Positions 22,186 to 31,286 of a DNA stretch of 41,927 nt are shown here, one piece after another. A program made the translations under genes and the position numbers. The first letter of the stretch is position 1; each line of letters opens with the position of its first letter. Source of the DNA: an uncultured Chlorobiaceae bacterium. GTDB lineage: Bacteria > Bacteroidota > Chlorobiia > Chlorobiales > Chlorobiaceae. The DNA lies in contig CAIJWE010000079.1 of assembly GCA_903824295.1 (NCBI GenBank), forward strand, positions 1-41,927, written 5' to 3'. The notes beneath the pieces were generated by a model. The model worked only from the letters and a program-made list of their open reading frames with translations, had not been told where the DNA came from and ran no database searches.

Positions 22186-23253
22186 TCAGCTCATTCCAAC
22201 AGTTTTTCGGAGCATCTGCTGCAGTTTCTCCTTCCCTTCGAAAATATCGGTTTCGATTTTCAGGTAGTAGCAGGGTCTTGCAGTGATAATGCGGATAAGT
22301 TCGGGATGGCCAAGCATCCGGAAGTAATCTTTTTCGGTTGTTATGAGGCTGAGTCCTTTGGTTTCCGCTTCCCGGCGAATAGCTTGCAGCTTTTTAATAC
22401 TATAGGGTGCATGGTCACGAAAAAAGCGGTGTGCTTCGACGCTTACACCCTCTTGCCTGAGGCTTTCCAGAAAGCTTTGGGGTGAAGATATCCCGGCAAA
22501 GGCGAATGCTTTGATATCTTTCATGGAGCGAGCCTCTTCAGAAGTGGTAAATGCGCCTGAAACGCAGACCAGTTCAGCAGTTTTAATGCGGGCTTTGATG
22601 ACAGGAAGGCCGGTTTTCTCCAGTTTTTTTTCTATGGTTTCCGCTGTATCGGGATTGTTGATTTTGTTGAGCACTATCAGGTTTGCTCTTTTAAGGTTTT
22701 TCAGCGGCTCCCGTAATCGTCCTTCGGGCAGCATTTTTGCTTTTGAAAAAGGTTCTGATGCGTTGATGAGAGCGATGTTGAGCTCTCGGTGGATTTGGCG
22801 GTGCTGGAAGGCATCGTCGAGGATAATGACCGATGGCAGCCTTTTTGCAAAGCGTTGTGCAAGGTAGGTTATGGCATCTTTTCGCTTTTCGGCAACCATG
22901 ACAATGGCGTTGGGGTTGTTCCATGCGAGCATTGCTGTTTCATCACCGGCCTCTCTGCTGCCAAGCATGATTTTTTGACCGTCTGAAACAAGTTGTACCC
23001 CTTTTGATTCCCGTCGATATCCCCGTGAGACGATGGCCGGTGTGCATCCGATAGAGAGATAGTATTTGACCACCCAGTCAACGAGCGGCGTTTTTCCTGT
23101 ACCGCCGACGGAGAGGTTTCCTATTGAAACAACAGGAATTGGTGACTGCCATGCTTTGAAAAAATGGCGGTCAAACAGTGTATTGCGAAACAGCACGATA
23201 CCATGAAAGAATAGAGCCGCAGGTCTGAGCAGTATGGAGAGTGGGTTATGCAT
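22186..23253 (-). CDS. lpxK: Tetraacyldisaccharide 4'-kinase
   Basis: A 355-residue inner-membrane kinase that phosphorylates the 4' position of the lipid A disaccharide. It has the N-terminal membrane-anchoring segment (LSILLRPAALFFHGIVLFRN), then PVVSIGNLSVGGTGKTPLVDW containing the P-loop GGTGKT, followed by GYRRESKGVQLV, GDETAMLA and the LDDAFQHRQIHRELNIALIN motif of LpxK. The frame continues upstream to 23325, but ATG 23253 (MHNPLSILLRP) fits the family start and overlaps the acyltransferase gene by only eight bases. Its partner gene upstream is also an envelope-lipid enzyme, consistent with a two-gene lipid A operon. The stop abuts the heptanucleotide repeat. Confidence 0.93.
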   Translation of the reverse strand: MHNPLSILLRPAALFFHGIVLFRNTLFDRHFFKAWQSPIPVVSIGNLSVGGTGKTPLVDWVVKYYLSIGCTPAIVSRGYRRESKGVQLVSDGQKIMLGSREAGDETAMLAWNNPNAIVMVAEKRKDAITYLAQRFAKRLPSVIILDDAFQHRQIHRELNIALINASEPFSKAKMLPEGRLREPLKNLKRANLIVLNKINNPDTAETIEKKLEKTGLPVIKARIKTAELVCVSGAFTTSEEARSMKDIKAFAFAGISSPQSFLESLRQEGVSVEAHRFFRDHAPYSIKKLQAIRREAETKGLSLITTEKDYFRMLGHPELIRIITARPCYYLKIETDIFEGKEKLQQMLRKTVGMS

Positions 23254-23857
23254 GGCTGAGCGTGATTGAAAGTTGCTTTGTATATGATTGGAGCTCTTGT
23301 TCGTTATTGAATTCAGGAAGATCAATAAGGCGGAGCGTTACCGTTGTTCTGCTGAAAGGTTTTGGAATTTCAAACCTGTCCCAGCTTTTGAGTTTCCATG
23401 CCGCTGTATGGTGGATATCAGCAAAAACAAGCGGATAGTGGTTCTCTGAGGCTAAGCGCAACATGCCGAATTTGAACTGGTTGGCGGGGCCGCGTGGTCC
23501 GTCGGGTGTTAAAGCGATAATATCGTTTCTCTGAAGTGAGTGATGCATGGCGCGCTTGACCTCATCGCCTCCTCTTGAGCTTGATCCCCGAATGAGTGAG
23601 AATCCAAGCCGATTAAGCGTTTCGGCAAGGATATTGCCGTCTTCAGAGCTGCTTACCACGGCGGTAATTTTTTTCTGGGGAAAGAGTGTTTGGGCAAGAA
23701 GCCAGCCCGTGATCATTTTTCCGTGCCAGAAGGTGAAAATGGCTCCTTTTTCAGGGAGCGGTGTAAGCCCTGTTGTTACTGATATCCGCAGGCTTGCGTA
23801 AAGAAGCTTCAGCGCAATGGGAATGATATGGCGGGAAATCAGCAAAGAGAGCGGCAT
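23246..23857 (-). CDS. DUF374/lysophospholipid acyltransferase-family protein
   Basis: A 203-residue protein of the DUF374 branch of the lysophospholipid acyltransferase superfamily. Visible motifs are FTFWHGKMI (the usual His-x4-Asp motif replaced by a His-Gly-Lys form typical of this branch), SSSEDGNILAETLNRLGF, RGSSSRGGDEVKRAM and LTPDGPRGPAN. One hydrophobic N-terminal segment suggests membrane association. It lies directly upstream of, and overlaps, lpxK, so a role in lipid A or another envelope lipid is likely, but the acyl acceptor is not known. Translation of lpxK is probably coupled to it. The 178-bp spacer to purD is divergent and must hold promoters for both directions. Confidence 0.85.
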   Translation of the reverse strand: MPLSLLISRHIIPIALKLLYASLRISVTTGLTPLPEKGAIFTFWHGKMITGWLLAQTLFPQKKITAVVSSSEDGNILAETLNRLGFSLIRGSSSRGGDEVKRAMHHSLQRNDIIALTPDGPRGPANQFKFGMLRLASENHYPLVFADIHHTAAWKLKSWDRFEIPKPFSRTTVTLRLIDLPEFNNEQELQSYTKQLSITLSHA

Positions 23858-24035
23858 GGGTGTTGAAAATAATTGTCTATCGGGGAAGTCGGGAGCACGA
23901 GAATAAGTTTTTTAATTATTAATTTTGCGACAAGCGCATTATATACTGGCTATGTGTGATAAACACGGCGTCAATTTAACAAAACGTGCCGATAAACCAC
24001 AGGGTCAAATACGGCAAATGCCCAGAGTGAGAGTT

Positions 24036-25316
24036 ATGAATGTTTTGATTATAGGAAGTGGTGCGCGTGAACATGCCATGTGCAGCTCTGTCGCTCTGAG
24101 TGCAGGTGTGCAGAGCGTTTTTGTGGCACCAGGGAATGGCGGTACCGCCTTGATGGGTGGAAAGGTCTCTAATGTGCCATTGACGGCCACTTCGCTGGAT
24201 GGCCTGCTTCGTTTTGCGGTCGACAACGATGTCGAATTAACTGTTGTCGGTTCGGAGTCTCCGCTTGAACTGGGTATTGTGGATCTGTTCCGCAGGGCGG
24301 GGAAGAAAATAGTCGGTCCGACTCAGTCTGCCGCCCGTCTTGAGTCAAGCAAGCTCTTTTCCAAGGCGTTCATGCATCGTCACGGGATTCCTACAGCCGG
24401 GTATTCTGTTTTTCGGGATGCTCAGTCTGCAAGTTGCCACATCGGTCTGGCAGAAACGCGTTATCCCCAGGTTATCAAGGCAAGCGGTTTATGTGCCGGA
24501 AAAGGTGTTTATATCGCTTTGGACAAGGAGCAGGCATTGAGTGCAATCAGAGAGCTGTTTGAAGAGCGTATTTTCGGCGATGCCGGAAATGAAGTCGTCA
24601 TTGAGGAGTTCCTGCAGGGAGAGGAGGCGAGTGTTTTTGCTCTGACTGACGGTACGGCATTCCGGCTCTTTTTGCCAGCTCAGGATCATAAGCGTATCGG
24701 TGATGGCGATACCGGAAAGAATACCGGCGGTATGGGCGCCTATGCCCCGGCGCCGCTGGTGACGGCGGAGGTGATGCAGAAGGTTGTGGAGCGGATCATC
24801 CTGCCGACTCTCAAAGGTATGAGGGATGAGGGCTCTTTGTATACCGGATTTTTGTATGTTGGGCTGATGATAGACAACGCGGAACCCTTTGTGGTTGAGT
24901 ATAATGCGCGTATGGGCGATCCAGAGTGCCAGGTGGTGCTTCCGTTGTTGAAGAGTGATTTTGTTCAGGCTCTTATGGCAAGTGTTGACGGTTCGCTTGA
25001 TGATGTGCCCTTTGAGATGCACCGGAAATCGGCGGCAACGGTTGTTATCGCCTCCGGCGGTTATCCTGACCATTATGAAACCGGAAAGCTTATTACGCTT
25101 TCTGATGAGCTTGCTGCTATGGAGGATTGCATGCTCTTTCATGCTGGAACGGCTTATGAAGAGCAGCAGCTTGTTACTGCGGGTGGACGGGTTTTTTCGG
25201 TTACAGCGCTTGGTTCAACGCTCAGGGAGAGTATTGATCGCGCTTACCGTGCGGTTGAAAAAATCTCTTTTGCGGGAGCCTGTTACCGTACTGATATAGG
25301 AGCCAAAGCACTTTAA
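24036..25316 (+). CDS. purD: Phosphoribosylamine-glycine ligase (GAR synthetase)
   Basis: A 426-residue ATP-grasp enzyme making glycinamide ribonucleotide, the second step of purine synthesis. It starts MNVLIIGSGAREHA (phosphate-binding N domain), followed by GPTQSAARLESSK, IKASGLCAGKGVYIA, GDGDTGKNTGGMGAYAP, and the Mg-binding YNARMGDPECQVVLPLL near the end of the ATP-grasp domain, then a C-terminal barrel-sandwich domain. ATG 24036 is used because homologues begin at this MNVL; the in-frame extension back to 23925 is unconserved. A weak GAG-rich Shine-Dalgarno lies just before it. It is the first gene of a same-strand run with the JAMM protein, carB and trpC. Confidence 0.95.
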   Translation: MNVLIIGSGAREHAMCSSVALSAGVQSVFVAPGNGGTALMGGKVSNVPLTATSLDGLLRFAVDNDVELTVVGSESPLELGIVDLFRRAGKKIVGPTQSAARLESSKLFSKAFMHRHGIPTAGYSVFRDAQSASCHIGLAETRYPQVIKASGLCAGKGVYIALDKEQALSAIRELFEERIFGDAGNEVVIEEFLQGEEASVFALTDGTAFRLFLPAQDHKRIGDGDTGKNTGGMGAYAPAPLVTAEVMQKVVERIILPTLKGMRDEGSLYTGFLYVGLMIDNAEPFVVEYNARMGDPECQVVLPLLKSDFVQALMASVDGSLDDVPFEMHRKSAATVVIASGGYPDHYETGKLITLSDELAAMEDCMLFHAGTAYEEQQLVTAGGRVFSVTALGSTLRESIDRAYRAVEKISFAGACYRTDIGAKAL

Positions 25317-25337
25317 TCTTCAGTCAATGGTTGTTCT

Positions 25338-25769
25338 ATGAAATTGCCCAGGCGTCAATTTGAGATTATTCAGGAACAGGCGTTTCGTGAGTTGCCCTAT
25401 GAATGTTGCGGGCTGCTTGTCGGAATACAGCAAAGCGATTACAGGGGAAATGTGGAGAACATCGTCTATGAGGTTGCGCCTTGCCTGAACTGTCTCTATC
25501 ATGGCAAGGAGCAGGGCTTTGAGATCGCCCATCAGGAGTATCTTGATGTGGAGCGTGAGGCGAGGATGTTTGGTTATGATATCGTAGGCTCATACCATTC
25601 TCACATCAACTCTCCTGCTCTCCCCTCATTGCATGATGTTGATTTTGCAAGTCCCGGTCATACGTTGCTGATTATTTCGTTGACCAATGCGCGACCGAGG
25701 GAGGTTACAGCATGGCTGAGAAGGGAGTCGGGAGGGTTTCATCAGGAGCAAATCCGTGTTATTGAGTAG
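25338..25769 (+). CDS. JAMM/Mov34-type metalloprotease-like protein
   Basis: A 143-residue protein with a full JAMM zinc motif: the upstream Glu22 in YECCGLLVG, then GSYHSHINSPALPSLHDVDFA, giving His-Ser-His and the Ser/Asp pair of the consensus E...H-S-H-(x)7-S-x2-D. Bacterial stand-alone JAMM proteins of this size often remove C-terminal extensions from ThiS/MoaD-like sulfur carriers (Mec+ type) or are uncharacterised; no sulfur carrier gene is visible in this window. It follows purD by 21 bp and precedes carB by 88 bp, so it may be co-transcribed with purD. The substrate is unknown. Confidence 0.85.
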   Translation: MKLPRRQFEIIQEQAFRELPYECCGLLVGIQQSDYRGNVENIVYEVAPCLNCLYHGKEQGFEIAHQEYLDVEREARMFGYDIVGSYHSHINSPALPSLHDVDFASPGHTLLIISLTNARPREVTAWLRRESGGFHQEQIRVIE

Positions 25770-25857
25770 TTTGCCCTGTGCGGGTGCCAATAACTCTGCA
25801 AATATTTTGTACATTACCTTTTTTTAAGCTTACCAAGTATTAAACCCCCTTAATAAC

Positions 25858-27336
25858 GTGCCAAAGCGGGAAGATATAAAGTCGATTTTAGTGATTGGTG
25901 CCGGCCCTATTGTGATCGGGCAGGCCTGTGAATTTGATTATTCAGGTACTCAGGCGTGTCGGGCCCTCAAAGAGGAGGGGTACAGGGTTGTGCTGGTGAA
26001 CAGTAACCCGGCTACCATTATGACTGATATAGAGTTTGCTGATGCAACCTATATTGAGCCGATTACGCCGGAATATGTACAGAAAATTATTGAGCGGGAA
26101 AAGCCTGATGCGCTTCTGCCGACCATGGGAGGCCAGACTGCTCTGAATATTGCGGTTGCGCTGGCTGAATCGGGTATTCTTGAACGGAATGGAGTTGAAC
26201 TGATTGGTGCGAAGCTTCGTGCGATCAGAAAAGCTGAAAATCGTGAATTTTTCAGCGATGCCATGAAAAAAATCGGTCTTGAAATGGCCAAAGGGTATTT
26301 TGTCCGCAATGAAAAAGAGGCAAAAGAGGCGCTTGAGGAGATAGGGCTTCCGATTGTTATCAGGCCATCGTTTACGCTTGGCGGTACCGGTGGAGGTTTT
26401 GCTGAAACCAAAGCTGATTACTATGAAGCGGTTCGGAGGGGGCTTACTGAAAGTCCTATCAGCGAAGTGCTTGTTGAGGAGTGCCTGTCGGGATGGAAGG
26501 AGTATGAGCTTGAGGTTATTCGTGATCTGGCTGATAATGTCATTATTGTCTGTTCAATAGAGAATTTTGACCCGATGGGGGTGCATACCGGTGACAGTAT
26601 TACCGTTGCTCCGGCACAGACGCTTACTGACCGCCAGTACCAGCAGCTCAGGGACGCATCGATCCGCATTATCCGCGAGATTGGTGTTGAGACCGGCGGC
26701 AGCAATATCCAGTTTGCTATCAATCCCCTTGACGGGCGTATTGTGGTCATTGAGATGAATCCTCGTGTTTCACGCAGTTCCGCGCTGGCCTCAAAGGCAA
26801 CCGGTTTTCCTATTGCAAAAGTTGCGGCCAAGCTTGCCGTTGGTTACCGGCTTGACGAGATTCTCAATGATATTACCAAAACAACTCCGGCCAGTTTTGA
26901 ACCGGCGATTGACTATTGTGTTGTCAAGATTCCGCGCTGGGATTTTGAAAAGTTCAAGAATGTTGATGCCCGTCTTGGTGTACAGATGAAGTCTGTCGGC
27001 GAGGTGATGGCCTTCGGACGGAACTTCAGGGAGGCGTTGCAGAAATCGCTTCGTGGCCTTGAAATCGGTCGTGCAGGGCTTGGCTCGGACGGCAAGGATG
27101 TGATTAATGTTCTGGATATGACTCCGCAGCAGAAAAAGTTTGCCAAAGAGGATATTCTTGAAAAAATCAAAATCCCGAAAGCTGACCGGCTCTTTTATCT
27201 TCGCTATGCCTTCCAGGCTGGAGCTACCATTGAGGAGATACACCAGTCGACCGGTATAGACCGCTGGTTCCTCGACAATATTCTCCAGATTGTTGAGCTT
27301 GAAAGCGAACTTCGCGAATTGGCGGCAGCAGTCTGA
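25858..27336 (+). CDS. carB: Carbamoyl-phosphate synthase large chain, N-terminal half (split CarB)
   Basis: A 492-residue protein covering only the first synthetase unit of CarB, which is about 1070 residues in Escherichia coli. GTG 25858 gives [17 protein letters not shown], which matches the usual CarB start. Present are the pre-ATP-grasp domain ([29 protein letters not shown]), the ATP-grasp domain that phosphorylates bicarbonate ([49 protein letters not shown]) and the start of the oligomerisation domain ([18 protein letters not shown]). It then stops; the second ATP-grasp and the regulatory MGS domain are absent and do not follow, since trpC begins ten bases after the stop. Split CarB chains occur in archaea, Aquifex and Chlorobi, so the other half should lie elsewhere. 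It serves pyrimidine and arginine synthesis. Confidence 0.92.
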   Translation: MPKREDIKSILVIGAGPIVIGQACEFDYSGTQACRALKEEGYRVVLVNSNPATIMTDIEFADATYIEPITPEYVQKIIEREKPDALLPTMGGQTALNIAVALAESGILERNGVELIGAKLRAIRKAENREFFSDAMKKIGLEMAKGYFVRNEKEAKEALEEIGLPIVIRPSFTLGGTGGGFAETKADYYEAVRRGLTESPISEVLVEECLSGWKEYELEVIRDLADNVIIVCSIENFDPMGVHTGDSITVAPAQTLTDRQYQQLRDASIRIIREIGVETGGSNIQFAINPLDGRIVVIEMNPRVSRSSALASKATGFPIAKVAAKLAVGYRLDEILNDITKTTPASFEPAIDYCVVKIPRWDFEKFKNVDARLGVQMKSVGEVMAFGRNFREALQKSLRGLEIGRAGLGSDGKDVINVLDMTPQQKKFAKEDILEKIKIPKADRLFYLRYAFQAGATIEEIHQSTGIDRWFLDNILQIVELESELRELAAAV

Positions 27337-27346
27337 TCATGCTATT

Positions 27347-28117
27347 ATGAGCTATCTTGTCAGGATTTTGGAGGAAAAAAGGGGTGAGGTAAAGGAACTG
27401 CAAAAGGAGAGGCCTGCACAGCGTTACGAGGAGCTGCAGGGCTCTCTGGCTGCGACCCGTGATTTTACCGGGGCAATCCGGCGCCGGGAAGGGGGATTGA
27501 AGCTTATTGCTGAAATCAAGAAGGCATCTCCTTCGCGGGGTCTTATTGTTACTGATTTCGATCCTGTTGCCATTGCTCGCCGTTATGGGGAGATTGGTGC
27601 CTCGGCCTATTCCGTGCTGACTGACCGGCTCTTTTTTCAGGGTTCGATTGAGTATCTCCAGATGGTAAGTCGTTCATTTTCGTTGCCGGTGCTGCGCAAG
27701 GAGTTCATCATTGATGAGTCCCAGATTTTTCAGTCCCGTTTGATCGGTGCTGATGCCATTCTGCTTATTGTGGCCGCGCTTGAACCGTCGCAACTTGCCG
27801 ATTACCTGCAGTTGGCAGCTTCGATAGGTCTGCACGTGCTTGTGGAGGTGCATGACCGTAAAGAGCTGGAGCTGGCCATTGAGAAGGGTGCCGGGGTCAT
27901 TGGTGTCAACAACCGGGACCTGCAAGATTTTTCCCTCAAACTTGAGACCTCGCTCTCGCTTCGACAGTTTATTCCTTCAGATGTTGTCGCGGTCTCCGAA
28001 AGTGGCATGAAAAGCTCTGCCGATATCGCCCTCATCGAGCAGGCATCGTTTGATGCCGTGCTGATCGGTGAGGGGCTGCATACAAGCTCCGAGCTTCGCG
28101 AAATTACCTGGTCATAG
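27347..28117 (+). CDS. trpC: Indole-3-glycerol-phosphate synthase
   Basis: A 256-residue TIM-barrel enzyme closing the indole ring in tryptophan synthesis. Conserved segments appear in barrel order: [13 protein letters not shown] (catalytic Lys region), [78 protein letters not shown] and [14 protein letters not shown] 27347 lies ten bases after the carB stop; an in-frame extension inside carB is less likely. It is a monofunctional enzyme, not fused to TrpF. No other trp gene is nearby. Its last 14 bases overlap the end of the convergent rpe gene. Confidence 0.95.
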   Translation: MSYLVRILEEKRGEVKELQKERPAQRYEELQGSLAATRDFTGAIRRREGGLKLIAEIKKASPSRGLIVTDFDPVAIARRYGEIGASAYSVLTDRLFFQGSIEYLQMVSRSFSLPVLRKEFIIDESQIFQSRLIGADAILLIVAALEPSQLADYLQLAASIGLHVLVEVHDRKELELAIEKGAGVIGVNNRDLQDFSLKLETSLSLRQFIPSDVVAVSESGMKSSADIALIEQASFDAVLIGEGLHTSSELREITWS

Positions 28118-28769
28118 CTCTTATTTTTGCCGCTGTTTGTGCTGGATTGGCCGCCTTGAAGAATGCGGTGCCGGCAATCAGCGCATCGGCTCCAGCCGAA
28201 ACAACCTCCTGTGCATTTTCTTCCGTAATTCCGCCATCAATGGCAATGACCATCTGTGGATTCTCTTTGAGGCGCATCTCATGGAGCTGGCGGATTTTGC
28301 CGATGGATGAGGGTATAAACTTCTGCCCACCGAAGCCGGGATTGACCGACATGAGAAGAACAAGATCAAGATCGGGCAAGATGGATTCGAGTGTCGATAC
28401 CGGTGTTCCGGGATTGATGGAGACTCCGGCTTTTGCGCCAAGGCTTTTGATGAACTGAATGGTGCGGTGCAGGTGCAGGCATGCTTCCTGATGCACGGTG
28501 ATCTGGTGGGAGCCGGCCTTGATAAACTCTTCAATGAAGCTGTCTGGATTGGCTATCATCAGATGGGTGTCAATGACCATTGGTGTGCACGATGCAATCG
28601 CCTGTACGATGAGTGGCCCGAAGGTGATGTTGGGGACAAAGTTTCCATCCATGATATCGCAGTGCATCCAGTCGGCTCCCGCTGTTGTGGCAATTTCAAT
28701 GGAGTGCTGAAGCCTGGTGAAGTCAGCCGAAAGGATTGATGGTGCAAGGAGCGTGGATGGTGCCGGCAT
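28104..28769 (-). CDS. rpe: Ribulose-phosphate 3-epimerase
   Basis: A 221-residue TIM-barrel epimerase interconverting ribulose-5-phosphate and xylulose-5-phosphate. Motifs: [15 protein letters not shown], the metal-binding [46 protein letters not shown], the [14 protein letters not shown] loop, [13 protein letters not shown] and the phosphate-binding [13 protein letters not shown]. Length is typical. It is the last gene of the minus-strand series below pheA/polA, 44 bp after the Omp85 gene. The 3' end overlaps trpC antisense by 14 bp, leaving no room for a terminator between the two stop codons. Confidence 0.95.
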   Translation of the reverse strand: MPAPSTLLAPSILSADFTRLQHSIEIATTAGADWMHCDIMDGNFVPNITFGPLIVQAIASCTPMVIDTHLMIANPDSFIEEFIKAGSHQITVHQEACLHLHRTIQFIKSLGAKAGVSINPGTPVSTLESILPDLDLVLLMSVNPGFGGQKFIPSSIGKIRQLHEMRLKENPQMVIAIDGGITEENAQEVVSAGADALIAGTAFFKAANPAQTAAKIRAMTR

Positions 28770-28813
28770 GGTGATACGTTCTTGATCGTGAAAAAAATAG
28801 ACCGCCTAAATAA

Positions 28814-31015
28814 TTAAAAAGCTTCGCCAATTCCAAAATTGAAGGTGTAGTCACCGATATTCAATGCTGAGAAGCGCCATGGTTTCTCTTTCGATGGATC
28901 ATGGAGTTTATAGGCGAAATCAAAACGGAAGGGGCCTATGGGTGAGCCTATCCGCAGTCCGATGCCTGCGTCCCAGGCGAACTCTTTTGTCAGTGCTTCA
29001 AGGTTGAAGCCATAAAGTCCTTTTCTGTCCCAGATGTTTCCGATATCAGTAAAAAATGTTACACCCGATGGCTGATTGAAGAGGCTGAAAAACTTTTGCC
29101 GGTATTCCAGATTGAGTTCAAGTTTGATGTCCGCACCAAAATTAGCCGCAGCCTTGCTGGTGCTTCGCCCAGGTCCGAGGGTATTGAAAAGCCAGCCCCG
29201 CATACTGTTTGGCCCGCCCGCATAAAAACGGCGTTCTTCAGGAGTTGTTTCAGCTTTACCGTAGGGGGTCATCCATCCGATCACTCCTCTTCCGGCCAAC
29301 TGACCATTTTGAGAGAGGTTTTTTACGAGCCCCAGACCGCTTTCAAATTTCAGATATTGTGAATAGGTCGTGCCGAATATTTGTGGATCCGTTTCGCTGA
29401 ATCCGCTGTATTTTTTGGTGTCGAGATAGGTATCAATCAACCATGCCAGGCTTCCGGACTCTTCAAGAAGAAGATCGAAGTTCCAGATGGTCTGTTCCGG
29501 AAGAACACGCTGACGGTTTGTGGTGTTGAAGCGAAGTCGAAAGGTTTGGTTGACATGCGTGTCCAGAAGGCTGTCGATCCCTACTTTGACGGCGGCTTCA
29601 TTGGAGGGGTCTATGCCGATATTATTGGCAAGATCGGTTTTAAAAAGCTGTTTGAACCCTTTAAGCGAGTCTTTTTTAACCCATTCAAATTCAAAAAAAT
29701 CAAAAGTCAGTCGCGATGATGGGTTCAGGCGGGCGCTGTATGTTCCCCGGATCAATCCGTTTTTGTTTGAGAGCAGTACAGGCAGTTTTGACGTCGAGTA
29801 TTCAAGGGTTGTTGCATAAAAGTTGCCGTTTTTTTTGAGAACCGGCATGACAAGGCTGCTTTTCAGGTTGAACTCGTAAGGAATTACCTTGGCATATTGG
29901 TCTTCGCCAAGATTTTGCAGCAGTTTGTTGTTGTAACTGGCTTGGGTGCCGTATTCCGTTGATGTGCGGAATTGTTCGGCTCCTCCGAGCAGGTTTCTGT
30001 TTTCATAAGCAAGTGATGCGCCGAAAAACAGAGAGCCGTATCGGTTGTCAACCAGTATTTTTGGTTCTATCTGGTGCTTGGGTGCTGTTTCAAGATGGAT
30101 GGTGGTGTAGAGCTGGTCGGCGTGTACCGAGTCAGGGATGATGTAAATGGAAGAAAAGAGATTGGTCGAACCAAGATTTTGCAACGTGCGCTGTTCCAGA
30201 CTCTGGCGGGTAACGCTGCCCGGGCGGAATTCGATGGATGAGGTGATCAGACGCGGGGAAATTTTCTGGTTGCCGAGAATTGTACCGCTGATATTACCTT
30301 GTGTGAATGTTTTTGTCTTTGGTGCGTTATCGTTTTTTAACGGATTGTGAACCACCGCATTGATTGGGCCATATTGCAGTTGTTTCGGCAGTTTCAGTTG
30401 AAAAAGGAGGCCTGCACGAGTGCCAACAGTGTCAATTTTGATGCGGATACTGTCTTGATGAAAAAAGGCAAAGCCATACTCTTTGAAAAACGAGATAGTC
30501 CGATCCCTCTCCTCAATGAGTCGATCAACGGAAAAAATATCATTGACGTTCAGCCGTTTATTTGTGAGATACTCTTTTTTGAGTTCTGCCGGAATCTTTT
30601 CAAGTCCCTCATAGGTGACGAAGTCAACCCTTGACGGCTCATTTTCATGGATATTGATGTTGAGGGTTAACTTTTTTCCGCCGTTTTTTCGGGTAATGGT
30701 GGTATCGACGGCAGCGAAAAAATAGCCTTTATAGGTATAGAGTTTCTTGATGAGGAAGATGTCTTTTTCAAATTCACCTCCATTAAAGGGCTTGCGGGAT
30801 CTTCCGAAGAGGCCGAGTCCAAGAAAGGAGCGCGGTTCGGATGTGGATATGATCAGGCGAAGTTCCTCCGCACTGATCGCCTTATTGCCGCTGAAGTGGA
30901 TTTTTCCGACATAAGGCGACCGGTCAGCTTCTTTCTTCCCTGCGTCAACAGTACGGCCCTGTGCAGAACATGCACAGAGCAGAAGAAAAACGATAAGAGC
31001 GAGTGCTTTTGCCAA
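28814..31015 (-). CDS. Omp85-family outer membrane protein (TamA/BamA-like)
   Basis: A 733-residue outer-membrane assembly protein. After a signal sequence (LALIVFLLLCACSAQG, possibly lipoprotein-like because of the LCAC motif) come POTRA-type repeats over residues ~35-330 (IHFSGNKAISAEELRLI; GSVTRQSLEQRTLQNLGSTN as the last one) and a C-terminal 16-strand barrel (~340-733). The barrel has the loop-6 motif in a variant form, PNSMRGW instead of the usual VRGF/Y, followed by the strand GVTFFTDIGNIWD and an end FRFDFAYKL. Such proteins insert or translocate barrel proteins or lipids. It is not evidently the main BamA, because the POTRA part is short and the environment has no lpx/skp neighbours. 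It follows the DUF2795 gene by 19 bp. Confidence 0.86.
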   Translation of the reverse strand: MAKALALIVFLLLCACSAQGRTVDAGKKEADRSPYVGKIHFSGNKAISAEELRLIISTSEPRSFLGLGLFGRSRKPFNGGEFEKDIFLIKKLYTYKGYFFAAVDTTITRKNGGKKLTLNINIHENEPSRVDFVTYEGLEKIPAELKKEYLTNKRLNVNDIFSVDRLIEERDRTISFFKEYGFAFFHQDSIRIKIDTVGTRAGLLFQLKLPKQLQYGPINAVVHNPLKNDNAPKTKTFTQGNISGTILGNQKISPRLITSSIEFRPGSVTRQSLEQRTLQNLGSTNLFSSIYIIPDSVHADQLYTTIHLETAPKHQIEPKILVDNRYGSLFFGASLAYENRNLLGGAEQFRTSTEYGTQASYNNKLLQNLGEDQYAKVIPYEFNLKSSLVMPVLKKNGNFYATTLEYSTSKLPVLLSNKNGLIRGTYSARLNPSSRLTFDFFEFEWVKKDSLKGFKQLFKTDLANNIGIDPSNEAAVKVGIDSLLDTHVNQTFRLRFNTTNRQRVLPEQTIWNFDLLLEESGSLAWLIDTYLDTKKYSGFSETDPQIFGTTYSQYLKFESGLGLVKNLSQNGQLAGRGVIGWMTPYGKAETTPEERRFYAGGPNSMRGWLFNTLGPGRSTSKAAANFGADIKLELNLEYRQKFFSLFNQPSGVTFFTDIGNIWDRKGLYGFNLEALTKEFAWDAGIGLRIGSPIGPFRFDFAYKLHDPSKEKPWRFSALNIGDYTFNFGIGEAF

Positions 31016-31034
31016 GCATGAATCCCGTTTTGTC

Positions 31035-31262
31035 CTATGTTAATGGCTCTTCATCACCGTAGCCAAAGTCCTCGTCTGTCGGGTAGTCAGGCCATACTTC
31101 ATCAAGGCTTTCATACATATCATCGCTTTCAGGAAGGTCAAGCAGATTGTCGATCACCTGTTGGGGAGCGCCGCTCCTGGTTGCGTAATTGATTAGTTCA
31201 TCTTTTGTTACAGGCCATGGAGCATCAGCTATATGACGGGCAAGGTCTAAATTCCAGTACAT
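31035..31262 (-). CDS. DUF2795 protein
   Basis: A 75-residue acidic protein. The core AWPVTKDELINYATRSGAP (with Asp for the first Ala here, i.e. DAPWPVTKDELIN) and VIDNLLDLPESDDMYESLDEVW match the small DUF2795 family, which consists of short helical proteins of unknown role in Chlorobi, Actinobacteria and Proteobacteria. There is no signal peptide or metal motif. It sits 24 bp after the M23 peptidase gene and 19 bp before the Omp85 gene, so it is probably co-transcribed with envelope genes. Confidence 0.8.
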   Translation of the reverse strand: MYWNLDLARHIADAPWPVTKDELINYATRSGAPQQVIDNLLDLPESDDMYESLDEVWPDYPTDEDFGYGDEEPLT

Positions 31263-31286
31263 ACTACGTTGATTGAGTTTTTCAGG

